Numbered from the stretch's first letter, positions 49,155 to 61,312 are shown. The stretch: 64,000 nt of DNA from Tanypteryx hageni (GCA_028673005.1 CM054114.1:128183307-128247306); one strand, 5' to 3'. Translations and numbers: made by a program. The notes: generated by a model from the letters alone, not told the origin.

Positions 49155-50284
49155 GAATCCAAAGTCATCAATATTTACTATCTCATGCTTCGAGACCATT
49201 ATAGATCATCATCGATTTCCGGAACGCGATACTACTTTGTAGCGACTGCTTTAAACAAATTACCGCGACCTAATAATACGGCAAGATCACTTGGGCTTTT
49301 AAAAAGTTAAATTCCAGGAAAGGGAGGATTAATACAAGGCTAGTGGGAGGAACATGGAGGATATTGCCTACAGCTAACTGCGTTCGCGGATAATGTCGCT
49401 TGTTTTCAATTTCCAAGAACTCCTTTTCAAGTTAATTATTTTTTTTCAAGAATTATGGTTTCAAAATGTATCCAAAAAATAGACGCTGCACTTCCGCTGA
49501 TGCTTCAACACAAATATTTTCATATGATCGCATCCTGAGCTGAAAAAAGGATGAGGAGAAACGTTCCGGGCTTCCACGTACATACTTCTATAACTTTGAA
49601 AAGAGTTTGAGACATTCAGAATATATTAATTTTCTGTGCGAGGATTGAGGTTTTTTATTAGCTAGAAAAGACCGAGTACAGAATTTTCAAACATAATAAC
49701 TCCGATACTAATTAGCGTCAGAGTGTCCCAAAAAGAACCTGCATTCTGAATACATTGATACCGAATAAGTATCTCATAGATTAAACGAAATCAAGAGGAA
49801 ACAAGTGAGGGAAGAATTGCAGAGCAAATTCCATAGAGCGATTCTTTTCATCGACTACTTTCTTTCCATAGGAATTAAGAGTTGCAGATGCGATGTATTG
49901 TTAGTTGCCTGCAGTTGTTGAAGCAATTTAGGGATTTTTTCCAATTGCATACTAGTTAATTTTAGGTTCACTAAATATGTACCATGTCCGAGTACAGAGA
50001 ATCTATGCAAAATAGGTGACGAACGGGCGGAAAATTGCGAACATATAAGTAAATAATTAAAAAACTGCGGCAGTGTTTATGAATAATCCACCATTTTTTA
50101 AAATCACATTTATCTTTGCCCTACACATATTGATGACAAAATTTAGAGATTTAAATAAAAAATAACTCGATCAATCTCGCTTATTTTATTTTCTTCGATA
50201 TGCACTATAAAATATTTTTTCCTCAAATTAGTTTCTGTGAAGGAGGATGGATCGTCTTATAGTCGAGTAAATACGCTGTAAATC

Positions 50285-50292
<8 letters not shown>
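49155..50292. other. non-coding sequence, nothing recognised
   Basis: No supported gene, RNA or repeat. Confidence 0.4.

Positions 50293-50359
<67 letters not shown>
50293..50359. repeat. (TA)n microsatellite, about 33 units
   Basis: Uninterrupted TA alternation preceded by GTGTGTG. Confidence 0.97.
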
Positions 50360-50361
<2 letters not shown>

Positions 50362-51059
50362 GTAGTTAGATACAAATATAATATCATGAATCTCAATTCA
50401 GGAACATATAAAACAATAAACCCAACCCGTTGATGAAGATTGAGGAGAAAAACAATAACCGAAAAGGACAACGGCCCCGTAATAATTGTAATTTCGCCCC
50501 GTTCGAAATAATTAAGCGGAAGCTGTATCAATTGCCCGTCGACCGCCATTCCCCATCTACTTCCATAACCCCGCCCCTCCCCCCCATCTCACCACCAAAA
50601 ACCCTCGCAAGTGGAGGGCGGCGCTTTATCTCCTGGCTAATCTCCCTAAATGCCAACGAGCGACAAAATCGGGAAAGGATTTCGCGGCTATACTCGCGAA
50701 AGCACCCTCCTTTTTCCACCCCATTCTTTTCTCTCCCACTCCTCCCTTTTTCCATCAACTGTGTCCCTAAAAAAGGAAGGATCCTCCGAGCGTAGTGTTT
50801 TGAATTTTTTTCGTTGTTTTAAACTGCGGAAAGAGAGAGAGGAGAGACATTTTAAACCCGTCGCGGCCAACACATTCGGGAAGTTTCCCAGGCGACGGAA
50901 AGATGAACGGCGGACGGGGGATAAAGGGAGGAGAAGGGGATGGGGAGAATGGACGAGGTGAAGTAAGAGTTTAGGGAGGGACACGGAGAATGTAAAAAAA
51001 GAAGCGCGAAGGTCGCTCTATGGGAATTACTCTAACGTTTACTGGGAGGTGCACGCTTA

Positions 51060-51700
51060 TCACACCACAGAGAGTGAATTGGAGGGAGAAAGGGAGGGGA
51101 TGGGGAGAGAGAAAGACAAAATGGGAGAGAGAAAGACAAAATGGGAGAGAGAGAGGTTGGGGAGACAAGTGGGGGATAGAGGTGGGGGAGAGAGGTGGGG
51201 GGAGAGGTGGGGGAGAGAGGTGGGGGAGAGAGGTGGGGGAGAGAGGTGGGGGAGAGAGGTGGGGGAGAGAGGTGAGGGAGAGAGGTGGGGGGAGAGGTGG
51301 GGGGAGAGGTGGGGGGAGAGGTGGGGGGGAGAGGTGGGGGAGAGAGGTGGGGGAGAGAGGTGGGGGAGAGAGGTGGGGGAGAGAGGTTGGGGAGAGAGGT
51401 GGGGGAGAGAGGTGGGGGAGATAGATGGGAGGAGAGGGGCGAGAGAGGGGGAGAGGAGGGGAGGAGAGGGGCGAGAGAGGGGAGAGGAGGGAGAGCGGGG
51501 AGAAAGTGGGGGGAAGAGAGTGGGAGAGAGAGTGGGAGAGAGAGGGGGAGAGGGGGGAGAGGGGGGAGAGGGTGGAGAGGGGGAGGAGAGGGGGAGGAAA
51601 GTGGGAGGAGAGTGGGAGGAGAGTGGGAGGAGAGTGGGAGGAGAGTGGGAGGAGAGTGGGAGGAGAGTGAGAGGAGAGGGGAAAGAGGGAGTTGAGGGGG
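51060..51700 (+). repeat. G-rich purine minisatellites (13-bp and 11-bp units)
   Basis: From about 51171 to 51422 the unit GGTGGGGGAGAGA (13 bp, with 10-11-bp variants) is repeated many times. From 51601 to 51677 there are exactly seven units of GTGGGAGGAGA, the last with one change. Between them lie GGGGAGAGG blocks. Plus-strand pyrimidines are almost only the T of each GTGG. The long frames on all frames and both strands here, including one of 280 codons, are repeat artefacts. Confidence 0.95.
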
Positions 51701-51829
51701 AAATGGGTGAGGAATGGCTCATGCTTTGAGGGACGGAAAACCCCGAAAACTGCGAAAGAAAGAAAAATGACACCAGCCAAAAAGAATAATATAGGATAGA
51801 TAGTCGTCGGCAAAGGAAGTAAACGATGA

Positions 51830-52974
51830 GGAAAAGAGTGAAATTTTTATAATTGATCGCATATTAATATTCGCATCTCAAAGTCAAATAACACCTTATT
51901 TAAATGCAAATATATTCATTATAATTAGGGCAGAATCCGACTCCCCTCTGCAGAAGACCCGTATTTTTCCTGCATTAAATGTCATTCGTCGAATACATAA
52001 CGAATAATGTCTAAAAAATGTCAGATCCATCACCAAATAATGTTAAATGAATACAAAATAATGGAGGGACCATGACAGCGAACGAACCCGGACCTCTCAC
52101 CTCACCTCCCCCCTCATTCGAAACAAAAATACGAACGAGGGATTTTTAAAAAGTCTCTTATGCCAAAAAACGACGAAATGAGGGTGGCATATAATCAAAG
52201 CCCGGGAGAGAGTAAAACTGCAGAGGATGAGGGGGGCAGAGAAATGGAGGCAGAACACTGAAGGATAATGCGCGACCTATCGTTTAGCAGGAATGGAGAG
52301 AGAAGGGGTGAGATCCATGAGAATGGGGTGGGAATCATACGGGATTTGGGGTGATGTGGAGGAGGTCATTAATCGGGTTGATAGAGAGTGCGGCCTCTCC
52401 GGGAAAAAGATTGGACGGGATAGCATGGTGCACAGCATCCGCCACATGTTGGTCGGTGGGAGTTAAACCTACGGCCCCATTCGACCCTGCGGCTTCCCAC
52501 CGACCCCCCCCCCTTCCCACCCCCTTCCGATCCGACCCATGCATCCTCCCCCACCCCAATACCTTTACACCGTTTTTTAAACCACCCTTGCCCCTCTTTC
52601 CCTAACATCTCGCAGCCCGCCTTTCTCCCGATCGAGCCATGCCGTAACCGGCAAAAAATCCAAATATTTCCTTCCAGTTGTTTACTTGACACCATCGACT
52701 TTGCGTTTTCATGATGAGAAAATTGTGATTCAAAAGAACTCTATGTCCTCATATTTTTTGGGAAAAAAATATATAACTAGTGTTAATCTAATACTTTATA
52801 TACGTAAAGCGTGTGACACAACAAGATGCAAATGATTGCGAAATTTAATCAGTTCAGGCTGTCTATAAGTAACATGTTTTCTATATTAACTCTAAAATTA
52901 TAATCTAAAAATGTGAAAGAGTCATTACAGATTAACATCGGGATAATACGTGAATATCTAAAAAACGTTTAGTC
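51830..52974. other. non-coding sequence, nothing recognised
   Basis: No supported gene. 52330-52650 is less AT-rich and C-rich (a run of nine C at 52505-52513), without coding evidence. Confidence 0.4.
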
Positions 52975-52982
52975 GTGTAGAG

Positions 52983-53483
52983 CAGTGGTGCCCAACCTAC
53001 GGCCCGCGAACAACCGATTTTATTTGGTCCGCGAAGCTATGATGAATACGCAAGTCGAAAAATTCAACTCTCAAATTCATACTTTTTTCGATATTTTTAA
53101 GATAAAATATGCAATATTTACATCTTAATCATAAAAACGATTTATCTCAACGGCTGATGTCGAAATTTTGTGGAATAATTTCAAAATATGAAATAAAAAC
53201 AGTAATTTTCCACTATCGGTTATAATATGATGATGATGCTAAACGTCGAAACCTAGATCTTGATATTATAACCAATAGTGGAAAATTACAGTGTTGTTAT
53301 TTCATATCATAAAATCGTTATTTAGAATTTATTTTCACTTATATGGCACCTCGGAATGTATAGGCAACTTCCAATTTAAACTCTAATCCGGCCCGCCGAA
53401 GAATCGATAACTTCCAATGCGGCCCGCCGAAGGATTCACAACCACCGATGCGGCCCGCCATGTAAAAAGGTTTGGTAGCACTG
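52983..53483. mobile_element. non-autonomous hAT-like element with 8-bp target duplication and internal foldback
   Basis: The left end reads CAGTGGTGCCCAACCTACGG, then CCCGCG. The right end in reverse complement reads CAGTGCTACCAAACCTTTTT, then GGCGGGCCGC. The flanks are GTGTAGAG (52975-52982) and GTTTAGAG (53484-53491), one mismatch in eight. Three GCGGCCCGCC units stand near the right end (53390-53460). A foldback occupies 53187-53308. There is no transposase. Confidence 0.85.
53187..53308. repeat. foldback (inverted repeat) with GATGATGCT core
   Basis: The left arm (53187-53228) contains CAGTAATTTTCCACTATCGG and TTATAATAT. The right arm (53262-53308) in reverse complement contains CTGTAATTTTCCACTATTGG and TTATAATAT. 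The arms of about 40 bp are nearly identical. The loop contains GATGATGATGCTAAACGTCG then AAACC. Confidence 0.85.
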
Positions 53484-53491
53484 GTTTAGAG

Positions 53492-55320
53492 CATCGATCA
53501 AAACCAAGAATTTCCAAATTGAATATACACTTTTCTATTTTTGTCGGAGTCCTTACTGATTCGCAAAAAAATATGAATAACGTATAGAGATCAGGAAACA
53601 ATGCGCTGGTTGATGATGCGTTTCAAATTGCAATCAAATACTCGAGGGTAGTTAGCGAAATTTGTCGAAGGTGTTTTAAAAAATTTAGTGTTATACACAC
53701 AATACCGTGCGTAATTATTTATCAATCCATTTGGTCAGTGGAATTTTTTAATAATATCTCAAATTTCATAGTAATTTATAGTAATTGTCTTTAATATATG
53801 GTTATTACTGCCAAATCTAATATAAATAAAACAATAACTGATCTTCGCAAATGTCCTAAATTGAAAAATTATGTACTTTTTGCAAATCTAATTCCAAAAA
53901 TGTCAGTTCAGGACGACTCCGAGTCCACATTGGGAAAGTATCTTCCCTAATCACTGCGCCACTGTATCACAAAACTGCATTGATTAGTTATGAACACTAA
54001 TCTGAATGCTCAATAGCAATTAGTAATTGGGTTAAATGAACACATGAGTTTAGCGCGCTCGAGGTAATATTGAAGTAGGAGAAAAAGAAATGCATTAAAA
54101 TTACACCTAGAAAATTATTTTATAGTAACCATTGTAAATGCCCGTCGGAAATGACGGGTGGAAATGTCTAAAAATATGCTGATTCGGAAAGTTTTCTTGA
54201 CTGGAAAAATAGTTTTCTTTTATTTTAGCGTCAAAATTTAATTTCCGAGCTCTTATCTCGATTTAACGAATGCAAACGAAAAATATCCTAGACTTATTTA
54301 CATATTAACAAATAGAGAAAATAATCTCACTTGGAATTAAACCCATGCCGCTTTAAACCCGCAACGGCACGCGCCGAGTATCTGGCGAAAGATTTATAGA
54401 AATCAAACATACTGTACAACAAAAGGAATATAATTCCATTGCATTTGGAATGAATGTACAAACGAGATAAATTACAAATTTCAGGCGATTTTCATATTTT
54501 TTATTGTTTTTAAATGTTTACGCTTCCATATTAGGACATAAATCGATGTGTACTATAACAGAAAAATAAAATATAATTACTCGTGACGCAAAAGGAAGAA
54601 ATTCATATAACGTGTGAAAAGATCTGTGCTAGCTGTGTAGAAACACGTAGTAACGATGGGAAAAGGGGATATAATACTACATAAACATTTCAAGTTACGA
54701 CTTTCACAGCAATGAATAATCGAAAAATAAATTTAAAATCAGGATATACGAGAACATAAACGACACGAGAAAAAATAAGCTCCACATAAACCCCAAATAA
54801 ACATTGAACACTTCGACAACATTCAACCAAAACGTCAACGACCGAAAAATAAACTATTCCAAAAAAAATGGCTAGAGAGAGACATGTTTCGCCAAAATGA
54901 GTTAACAACGCCTATCCCTCCAGTCCTATTAAACTACTGCGACGCCGTGTTTAAACCCCGCGTTTAAGTTTTAAGAGCCGGTATAACGAGGAGGGCAACA
55001 ACACGGACGTACATACATTCACTCCGTCCTATAAACCGCCTCGTTCGACTGCCCCAAGTATAAAACTTTTCCTCCCCTCGCCCCTTCCCTTTCGCTGGCT
55101 TTCCCACTGCATATGAGAGAAAAGGAAGGAGAAGAGGGTTTTGCGAGGAAATGGAAGATATGCGCAGGAGAGATGGAGGAGGGAGAGGTTTTCGAGCGAT
55201 CCCCAAAAAAAAGCGAGCCGGTCGGTGCAAACACGCCGTTGCTTCCGCCGGCGTGCCTTCCTCTTCCGACGTTTTCTCCGGAAAAAGAATAACGGTCCCG
55301 AAGAGGTGAAAAGGGCGTTA
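53492..55320. other. non-coding sequence, nothing recognised
   Basis: No supported gene. Frames at 54964-55362 on both strands lack recognisable domains. Confidence 0.4.
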
Positions 55321-55760
55321 TCTATTTCAACTCTCTTCCTCTCTCTCTCTCCATTTCTCTAAAACTCCCTCTCTCTCCCTCATAATCTCTACTACCACAC
55401 GCTCTTCCATTTCTCCGCGCATAATTATCCCCATCCCAAACTTCTACCCTCTTCCGATTTCCTCTCTACCTTCTCTCATTTATACCGGCTTTCCCTTTTA
55501 CTCCCATTTTCACTACCGTTCTTCCCTTTCCCTCTACTTTTTACTCACTCCCTCTCCTAAATTCTCCTCTCTCTCCCTCTCTCTCTGCTTCGATCTCCAT
55601 TTATCTTTGTTCTTTCTTCCATTTTTAACATGTATTCTCTCTCTCTCCTACCCCATATCTCCCTTCCTCTCTTTATTTCCCTCCCTCTCTTTCTAATTCC
55701 CACCTGCCATTTTCTATGCCCACGCTCACATTTTCCCTTTACTTTCTCCTATTCTATTCT
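55321..55760 (-). repeat. CT-rich (polypyrimidine) region
   Basis: CTCTCTC, CCCTC and TTCC blocks on the plus strand, so purines are on the minus strand. This is the longest tract of that orientation in the window. Confidence 0.75.
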
Positions 55761-55781
55761 AACAATTTGCTTCTCTATCCC

Positions 55782-56118
55782 CAGGGGCGTGACTAGCCTC
55801 CCAACTGTGAGGGGCGTGACTGTTAAAATATTTTGATGAGCACATCAAATTTAAAGAAATATAATAAAAATAACAATACGAAAACAAATGTTTTAACAAA
55901 TATTATTTCACATGTTACACAAATGAAAGAATTTTTAGAAAGAAAAAAAAAACAAAATTTTTCATTAATTCAAATTTTTAAGTATTCAGGAGGGGGGCCA
56001 AAGGCAGGCCAAGTGGGGCCAATGAGGGCCAAGGGAGGCCAATGTGGAACAATGGGGGCCAAGAGGGAGACAGCCCTCACCCCCTCCCTCTCTAGACCCT
56101 CCTCTAGTGACGTCCTTT
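55782..56118. mobile_element. possible non-autonomous hAT-like element with internal minisatellite
   Basis: The left edge reads CAGGGGCGTGACTAG. The reverse complement of the right edge reads AAAGGACGTCACTAG, 11 of 15 matching. GGGGCGTGACT recurs at 55811. No clear target duplication was found. The interior holds the GCCAA minisatellite at 55997-56067. Confidence 0.35.
55997..56067 (+). repeat. 10-bp minisatellite, seven GCCAANGNGG units
   Basis: Units read GCCAAAGGCAG, GCCAAGTGGG, GCCAATGAGG, GCCAAGGGAG, GCCAATGTGG, AACAATGGGG and GCCAAGAGGG. Confidence 0.85.
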
Positions 56119-56211
56119 TCTCTCTAATCTAATCTTTTATATATAACTACTCAATGTCTGACCGTCTGTCTGTCCGTTCCCCTTTTATCTTTTGAACAGT
56201 TTGTCAAAGAG

Positions 56212-57032
56212 CAGTGGACCCTAAAGTTTTTCATCCCGTGAACTCCTTCCATAGAAATCCAAATCCCGTGAACATCCTCTTAAAAGTAAACATTTTAAAA
56301 GAACCATCTTCCTTACCTGAATATCAGTGGTCTAGCCAAGGGTGGTGTTTACGCGTTTAAACACCGTCTCTAGAGGTATGAAAATTAAAATACTTCAAAT
56401 TTGCGTGTAAATTACACCTAAATAAAAAATTATTAAAATTTCTCATTAAAATGTTGTCCTAGACCGCGTCGTAGAATTCAAGTTTAGGCATTTAAAATTA
56501 TAACTTTGCTTTAATAATGCAATCATTTGCTCAACAACTTATGTGTTACTATATACTAACCAAATAAAAAGTTGCACCAAACTAACGACAGCCATGGACA
56601 AGTAGATAAAAGCGGCGATAGTGTTATTGTCGTTATACGATAGCTACAAGTCCTATTAGTTAAAAAACCTGAAAAATTCTGGGTCAGAGTCTAACAAAAT
56701 TGCACGCTAATTCGTCACGGATTCAAATTTTCTCTTCAACAAAAATTAATTGTGTTCATTTACGCGTCGAAGCGTGTCTCAATTTCGTTGTTTAATTTAA
56801 GCAATATTAAAATGAAAATTACATACTTATATTACACTCTCAATCCTATGTTAAACAAATGAATGAAAGAAATACTAGTTGAATTGAACCAGTCCCATCA
56901 TTACAGACGATTATTAAGATAATCCGTGCAATGAGATACGCTGGGAAAACGCCATTAAGGATTTTTTCCGCGAACCCCGAGTCTTCTCGCAAACCCCTTA
57001 GGGGTTCGCGAACCAGAATTTGGGAGCATCTG
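56212..57032. mobile_element. non-autonomous hAT-like element, 821 bp
   Basis: The left end reads CAGTGGACCCTAAAGTTTTT, then CCCGTGAACTCC. The right end in reverse complement reads CAGATGCTCCCAAATTCTGG, then TTCGCGAACCCC. The flanks TCAAAGAG (56204-56211) and TCGTAGAG (57033-57040) agree in six of eight positions. The right subterminal region carries CCCCTTAGGGG, a perfect short palindrome, inside CGAACCCC repeats. There is no transposase. Confidence 0.7.
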
Positions 57033-57040
57033 TCGTAGAG

Positions 57041-59643
57041 AAATGCTGTAAACGCCATTTTGTTTCTGCCAACTAGCAGCCCTCGAGAATACTATTTTCG
57101 TTTACATAAATGTCCCAGGTTCGACTCCAGGAGACAATTATATTTTCCCATATGTTTACACTGGAGTGTCGATTTCACAAAGTACAAGGTTTATTCCTTC
57201 ATTCATTAAAATTCGTAAATATGGACCGAATTTCTCCGTTTTTATTTTATTGGACGGCTAAAACTATAAAATATTCTATTCTTGCGATATTTAGGTGATA
57301 CACGGAAGAATTTGTCAGAAATACGCGTTACTTTTTGAATTTTTATGGCTTTTTCGTACTCTTTCCGAGACCCGCATTGTTGCCTCCGATTGAATTAGCG
57401 TCTATTAAGCCTTCAAATAGACAAAAGAATTGTGTTATTCGCTTCGCACTTTTTATGAATCATCGAAATTATAGTTGTAGCTACATCAAACTTAATAGAA
57501 TACAACGTTAATAATTACAGATTATTATTATTCAGAAAAATCTTTCTTTATTTCAATACTGGAATGTTACCTTTTTTGTATGACAGAAGCAATTAAAATT
57601 GCACATATAAATTATAAAAACAAAAATGAAATTCAAAATATCAGTTGTCTAATTTTATAAGGAGAAATGGACTATTATTACTTTTAAACATACTAGTTTC
57701 TGACTTACTTGCAAAAGTTTTTGCGGGTACCATCAGTAGTATTTGTTACCACAATTCTAACATGTACTATCACAAAGTTTTTTCTCATTATATCAATTCA
57801 TTAATGCAATAGTTCTTCTATAACCACATTTCTTGTAAATACTCGTTTGTAAACTGTTTACGGATAGGTGGAAGAAGGGCTACTTAGCGTCAACCTCGCC
57901 GTTCCAAGTGTAGAATAAATTAATAAATAAATATTTTTCTCTCTCTCTCTCTCTTCCAGTTCTTTTCTTTCCTGCCTTCTCCCATTCCCATCATTCATTC
58001 TTTCTTTACCTCTTCTTCCCTACTGTTCAAAAATGTCGGACCTTTTTCTTTGTTACGGGTGTTCTTTGTTTCAATAAATAATTCTAGACTGCCCCATATC
58101 AAAGGGCTCCTATATTGGCTAAATTCGCTTATTTTTCTTCTAACCTTCCCCTAGACACCATTTCAAGTTGTCAATGCTCAAAAGACCATATGTTTTAGAT
58201 GCTTCTTCTCTTGTAGTGTTTAAATGGTACAGTTATTTATTTTGTGCATTTTTTCGTTCTAATTTTACCGAGGATGCTATTTTAGCAATAGTATTATTCA
58301 TTGAAGTTATCATGACTGGGAAAAGTCCAAATTGAAAATATTCGAATTCAAACTTACTTAAAAATAAAAGCAGGTGGCATTAAGCAAAAATCAATAATAA
58401 TATTCCAGCGATAAAACATTTAATAACCTACAAGCAACAGGTTAATTAGAGCAGATATTCCAAAAAATGAGCTGTAAAATCAGTAAACCAAATATTATAA
58501 CAAATTATCAACTCATACTAACTAATGATAAATGCAACAGAGCATTATAAATAATTTATTTGCAGGTTTACGAACAGCGAGCGTTCCAGTTGCTATGCGT
58601 CGGGAATGGTTTTCATAAATTCATATACATATAATATAATGGAGGAATGCGGATCAAAAATGCATGATAATGGTGGAAACAACCAAAACTGATTCTTTTA
58701 TCAATAATATTCGAAACAATTAACGAACCTATTTAAAATGAAGGTTGAGGCTTTTATTTATTACAAGCATCAGAGGGATGGTGAAGTCGCTGAGGGAGTA
58801 GGGGAAGAGCAGCAGATTGGGTCGTCTGCTATCACTTCGTACTCCTTACTCGGAGATTGGCTCTATTGTACTTCGTTATAATTATTATGAAAATGCGGCG
58901 TTTTGGAGAGTCGGTGGAGTTGAGCAAAACTTTGTTAAGTTCAAGTTTGGAGGATGTTAATCGTGTTTATGGTGTTAAAATTACTTGCTCGTAAGACTGA
59001 AAGTTCGTAAAACGGATTTTAGTAAATCTATAGGCGGCTACATATGGTTAATAAGGTACACTGAACAAGTGAGTCGCAATGAGTAAGATGAACATGTAAA
59101 TAGATAACCTTTCAGCTGCTAGGTTGTCACGTTTCGACTCGACAGTTATTTACACGCAAAATGAAAGGAGATATCTTCAAAGCATGGTCGTAATAGTTTG
59201 TAGTCGCTTTATGAGTTACAAGACAAATATATATATATACCCAAATATAAATTAAAATTCTAAAATAAAGAATGCATGTTGATGTTATGCTGCACCCTGA
59301 TTGGATTTGCTGAAAATTTTTCTTCTTAAAATTAATTTTGACGTTAGCTCGCTTCCTATATTTCTTACCGAATACTGTTACAGGACTTTTGTAACTGGCT
59401 GCGTACTTAAATTTGAAAGAAATGAGAGTAGGAGACTGATTGTTAAACACCCTCTCATGGGCAGGCTTGACTTCGTGGAAAAATGCAATGATAGAGATTT
59501 TAAAAAACAATTATTCTAATTTCCAGTAAACGCGAATATAATCGATCTGTAAAGGCAAAACCGGTCGATTAAATTCATGTTTAGTGGAAATTACTATAAT
59601 TAACAAATTCTACTTGGGACGGCTTTACTTTGTGAAAGATTCC
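57041..59643. other. non-coding sequence with one weak tRNA-like trace
   Basis: No supported gene. CCCAGGTTCGACTCCAGG at about 57113-57130 resembles a tRNA T arm with B box, but no A box or acceptor stem could be found. A CT run lies at 57939-57955. Confidence 0.4.
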
Positions 59644-59757
59644 ATAATGTAAATAAAAAAGAATATTGTACCTGTTACAACATCATGATGATGCTATAAC
59701 CGGCCGTAATATATTTGTTAGCGGAAATATATAATATTCTTTTTTTATTTACATAAT
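59644..59757. repeat. foldback with GATGATGCT core, small MITE-like
   Basis: The left arm (59644-59667) ATAATGTAAATAAAAAAG then AATATT pairs with the right arm (59733-59757), which in reverse complement is ATTATGTAAATAAAAAAAG then AATATT. The loop contains CATGATGATGCTATAACCGG then CCG, similar in place and sequence to the loop of the foldback at 53187-53308. Confidence 0.7.
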
Positions 59758-61105
59758 TATTAAAATTGTTTTTATTTCTATCAATCTCTCTTAATTACGC
59801 CAGGTATGTCTGCTGCCCGTCTGTAAAGACGCTAAACTAAATCTGATTTTTATTTACCTGATTTTATACTCTCCTTTGTGCAGGACATCAATTTTTCATT
59901 GAACCCTCTTAAATATGAAACCGTGAAACCTAAGATTGTGTGCATTATTGCACCTTTTCCCAAAAGAAGTCTTCAATAAATCAGAAAGTATGTTGAGAAA
60001 TTCATCGAATTCAGACGGCTTAAATTGATTATTTCATGTCTTATCCGAATAATACTAACTCTTTTCTTACCGTTGACAAGCATTAGTCAAAAATCAATAA
60101 GAATCAACCGTCTTACATGTAATATATGTATCCAACAGAACCCTTGCACAAATACCTAAATATCTGTCTAGGTTGTATCTCAGTTGAGTTTTTTCCGATA
60201 ACCTATCCCGTCAATCACCAATGGGCACTCTAGGAAGAAATAAAATGAAGAAAAATGGTCTGACCAATTTTTGGTAATGGCCTCTCGACCTTTCGAGGGA
60301 AATTAGTGGAACAACACGAACCACTTGAGAGCGTGGAAGGAGTTATCCAAAACCCGACTCGTTCATCACTTAGGCGCAGCTTAACGTGTCGGGTGTCGGC
60401 TCCCCAGATACTCAGAGGTAAAGAGTATTCCGCCGGGGGAGCGGCGAGAGTGAATAATTGTGAAGTAGGAAATTGCATTATTACATCGAGGAGTGACGGT
60501 CTATCACTTCAAATGTCACTAGCATTAGATTTATTGTTGAACTTGTCCAAATCGGCGCAGAAATGAGAACAAATCATTTATTTTTCATCTTTGCTTAGCA
60601 CGGCATAAAATGATGCATGTAATACCTGTTTAGGGAAAACGTTTAATTTCTCAATTACGGTAAAAACAAAACGATTTGGAAGTAAAATAACAAAATTCCT
60701 CGGCTGAAAGTTGACAGATATAGCTGGCCTCTGTTGGGCAAATTAACGCTTCACGGCCCCTTCATTTGTAATAAAAATTTCTTTTATATAGGAAAAAATT
60801 CTCATTTTGCACAGCGAGGATATTTCCCTTTACAGGACAAATCTAATTTACAAACACTTTCTTTATCGACTATTTCATTTCCAGATAAAAATCCAATCAG
60901 AAAAAAATAAACGATTGATATCATAAAAATCATTTTTAATGCTGACTCCCTAAGCAACTAAAAATGATTTTTCCTACTATTAAACGATAACTAGCAGTTG
61001 CCCGTCGATAAATTGACTAGTTAATAAGATTAAATATTGTCTTCGTAGTTAGCCTTCTGTCACATTACCATGAAGTTCAGCAACTGCAAGGTTTATTTCC
61101 TTCTA
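59758..61105. other. non-coding sequence with one GC-rich hairpin
   Basis: No supported gene. A stem-loop lies at 60399-60442: GCTCCCC pairs with GGGGAGC, and ATACTC pairs with GAGTAT inside it, with a 9-nt loop. Confidence 0.4.
60399..60442 (+). other. two-step stem-loop
   Basis: GCTCCCC/GGGGAGC and ATACTC/GAGTAT stems are separated by unequal internal loops (AG and TCCGCCG). It lies in a locally GC-rich patch. Function unknown; chance is possible. Confidence 0.35.
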
Positions 61106-61185
61106 CTAATGTCCACTAGGAGCGCCACGTTATTTCCAACAGCGTCTAATGTCCGCTAGCAGCGACACCTTAACATCAACCACTA
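61106..61185. repeat. 40-bp tandem duplication
   Basis: CTAATGTCCACTAGGAGCGC at 61106 and CTAATGTCCGCTAGCAGCGA at 61146, each followed by CAC(G/C)TTA. Two diverged copies with a period of 40. Confidence 0.6.
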
Positions 61186-61312
61186 CAACTACGTCAAGCA
61201 GAGCTTAGCCGGTCACAAAAAACCTCAACATCGGTTTGACCGATTTCAATTTTATCATTTTCATCACACGTTAAGGTGGCTGTTACCTTCGCTTTAAAAA
61301 CCTCATTTTTCG

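Noticed and set aside
50971..51813. Long overlapping open frames (up to 280 codons) on both strands
   Set aside because: They translate the G-rich minisatellites into Ser/Pro/Leu or Gly/Glu/Arg repeats. All frames of both strands are open, which is a property of the repeat and not of a gene.
57113..57130. tRNA-like T arm (CCCAGGTTCGACTCCAGG)
   Set aside because: The T stem has a mismatch, and no A box, anticodon stem or acceptor stem can be built around it.
59127..59510. 127-codon minus-strand frame and 72-codon plus-strand frame
   Set aside because: No known domain, and composition as expected for AT-rich DNA.
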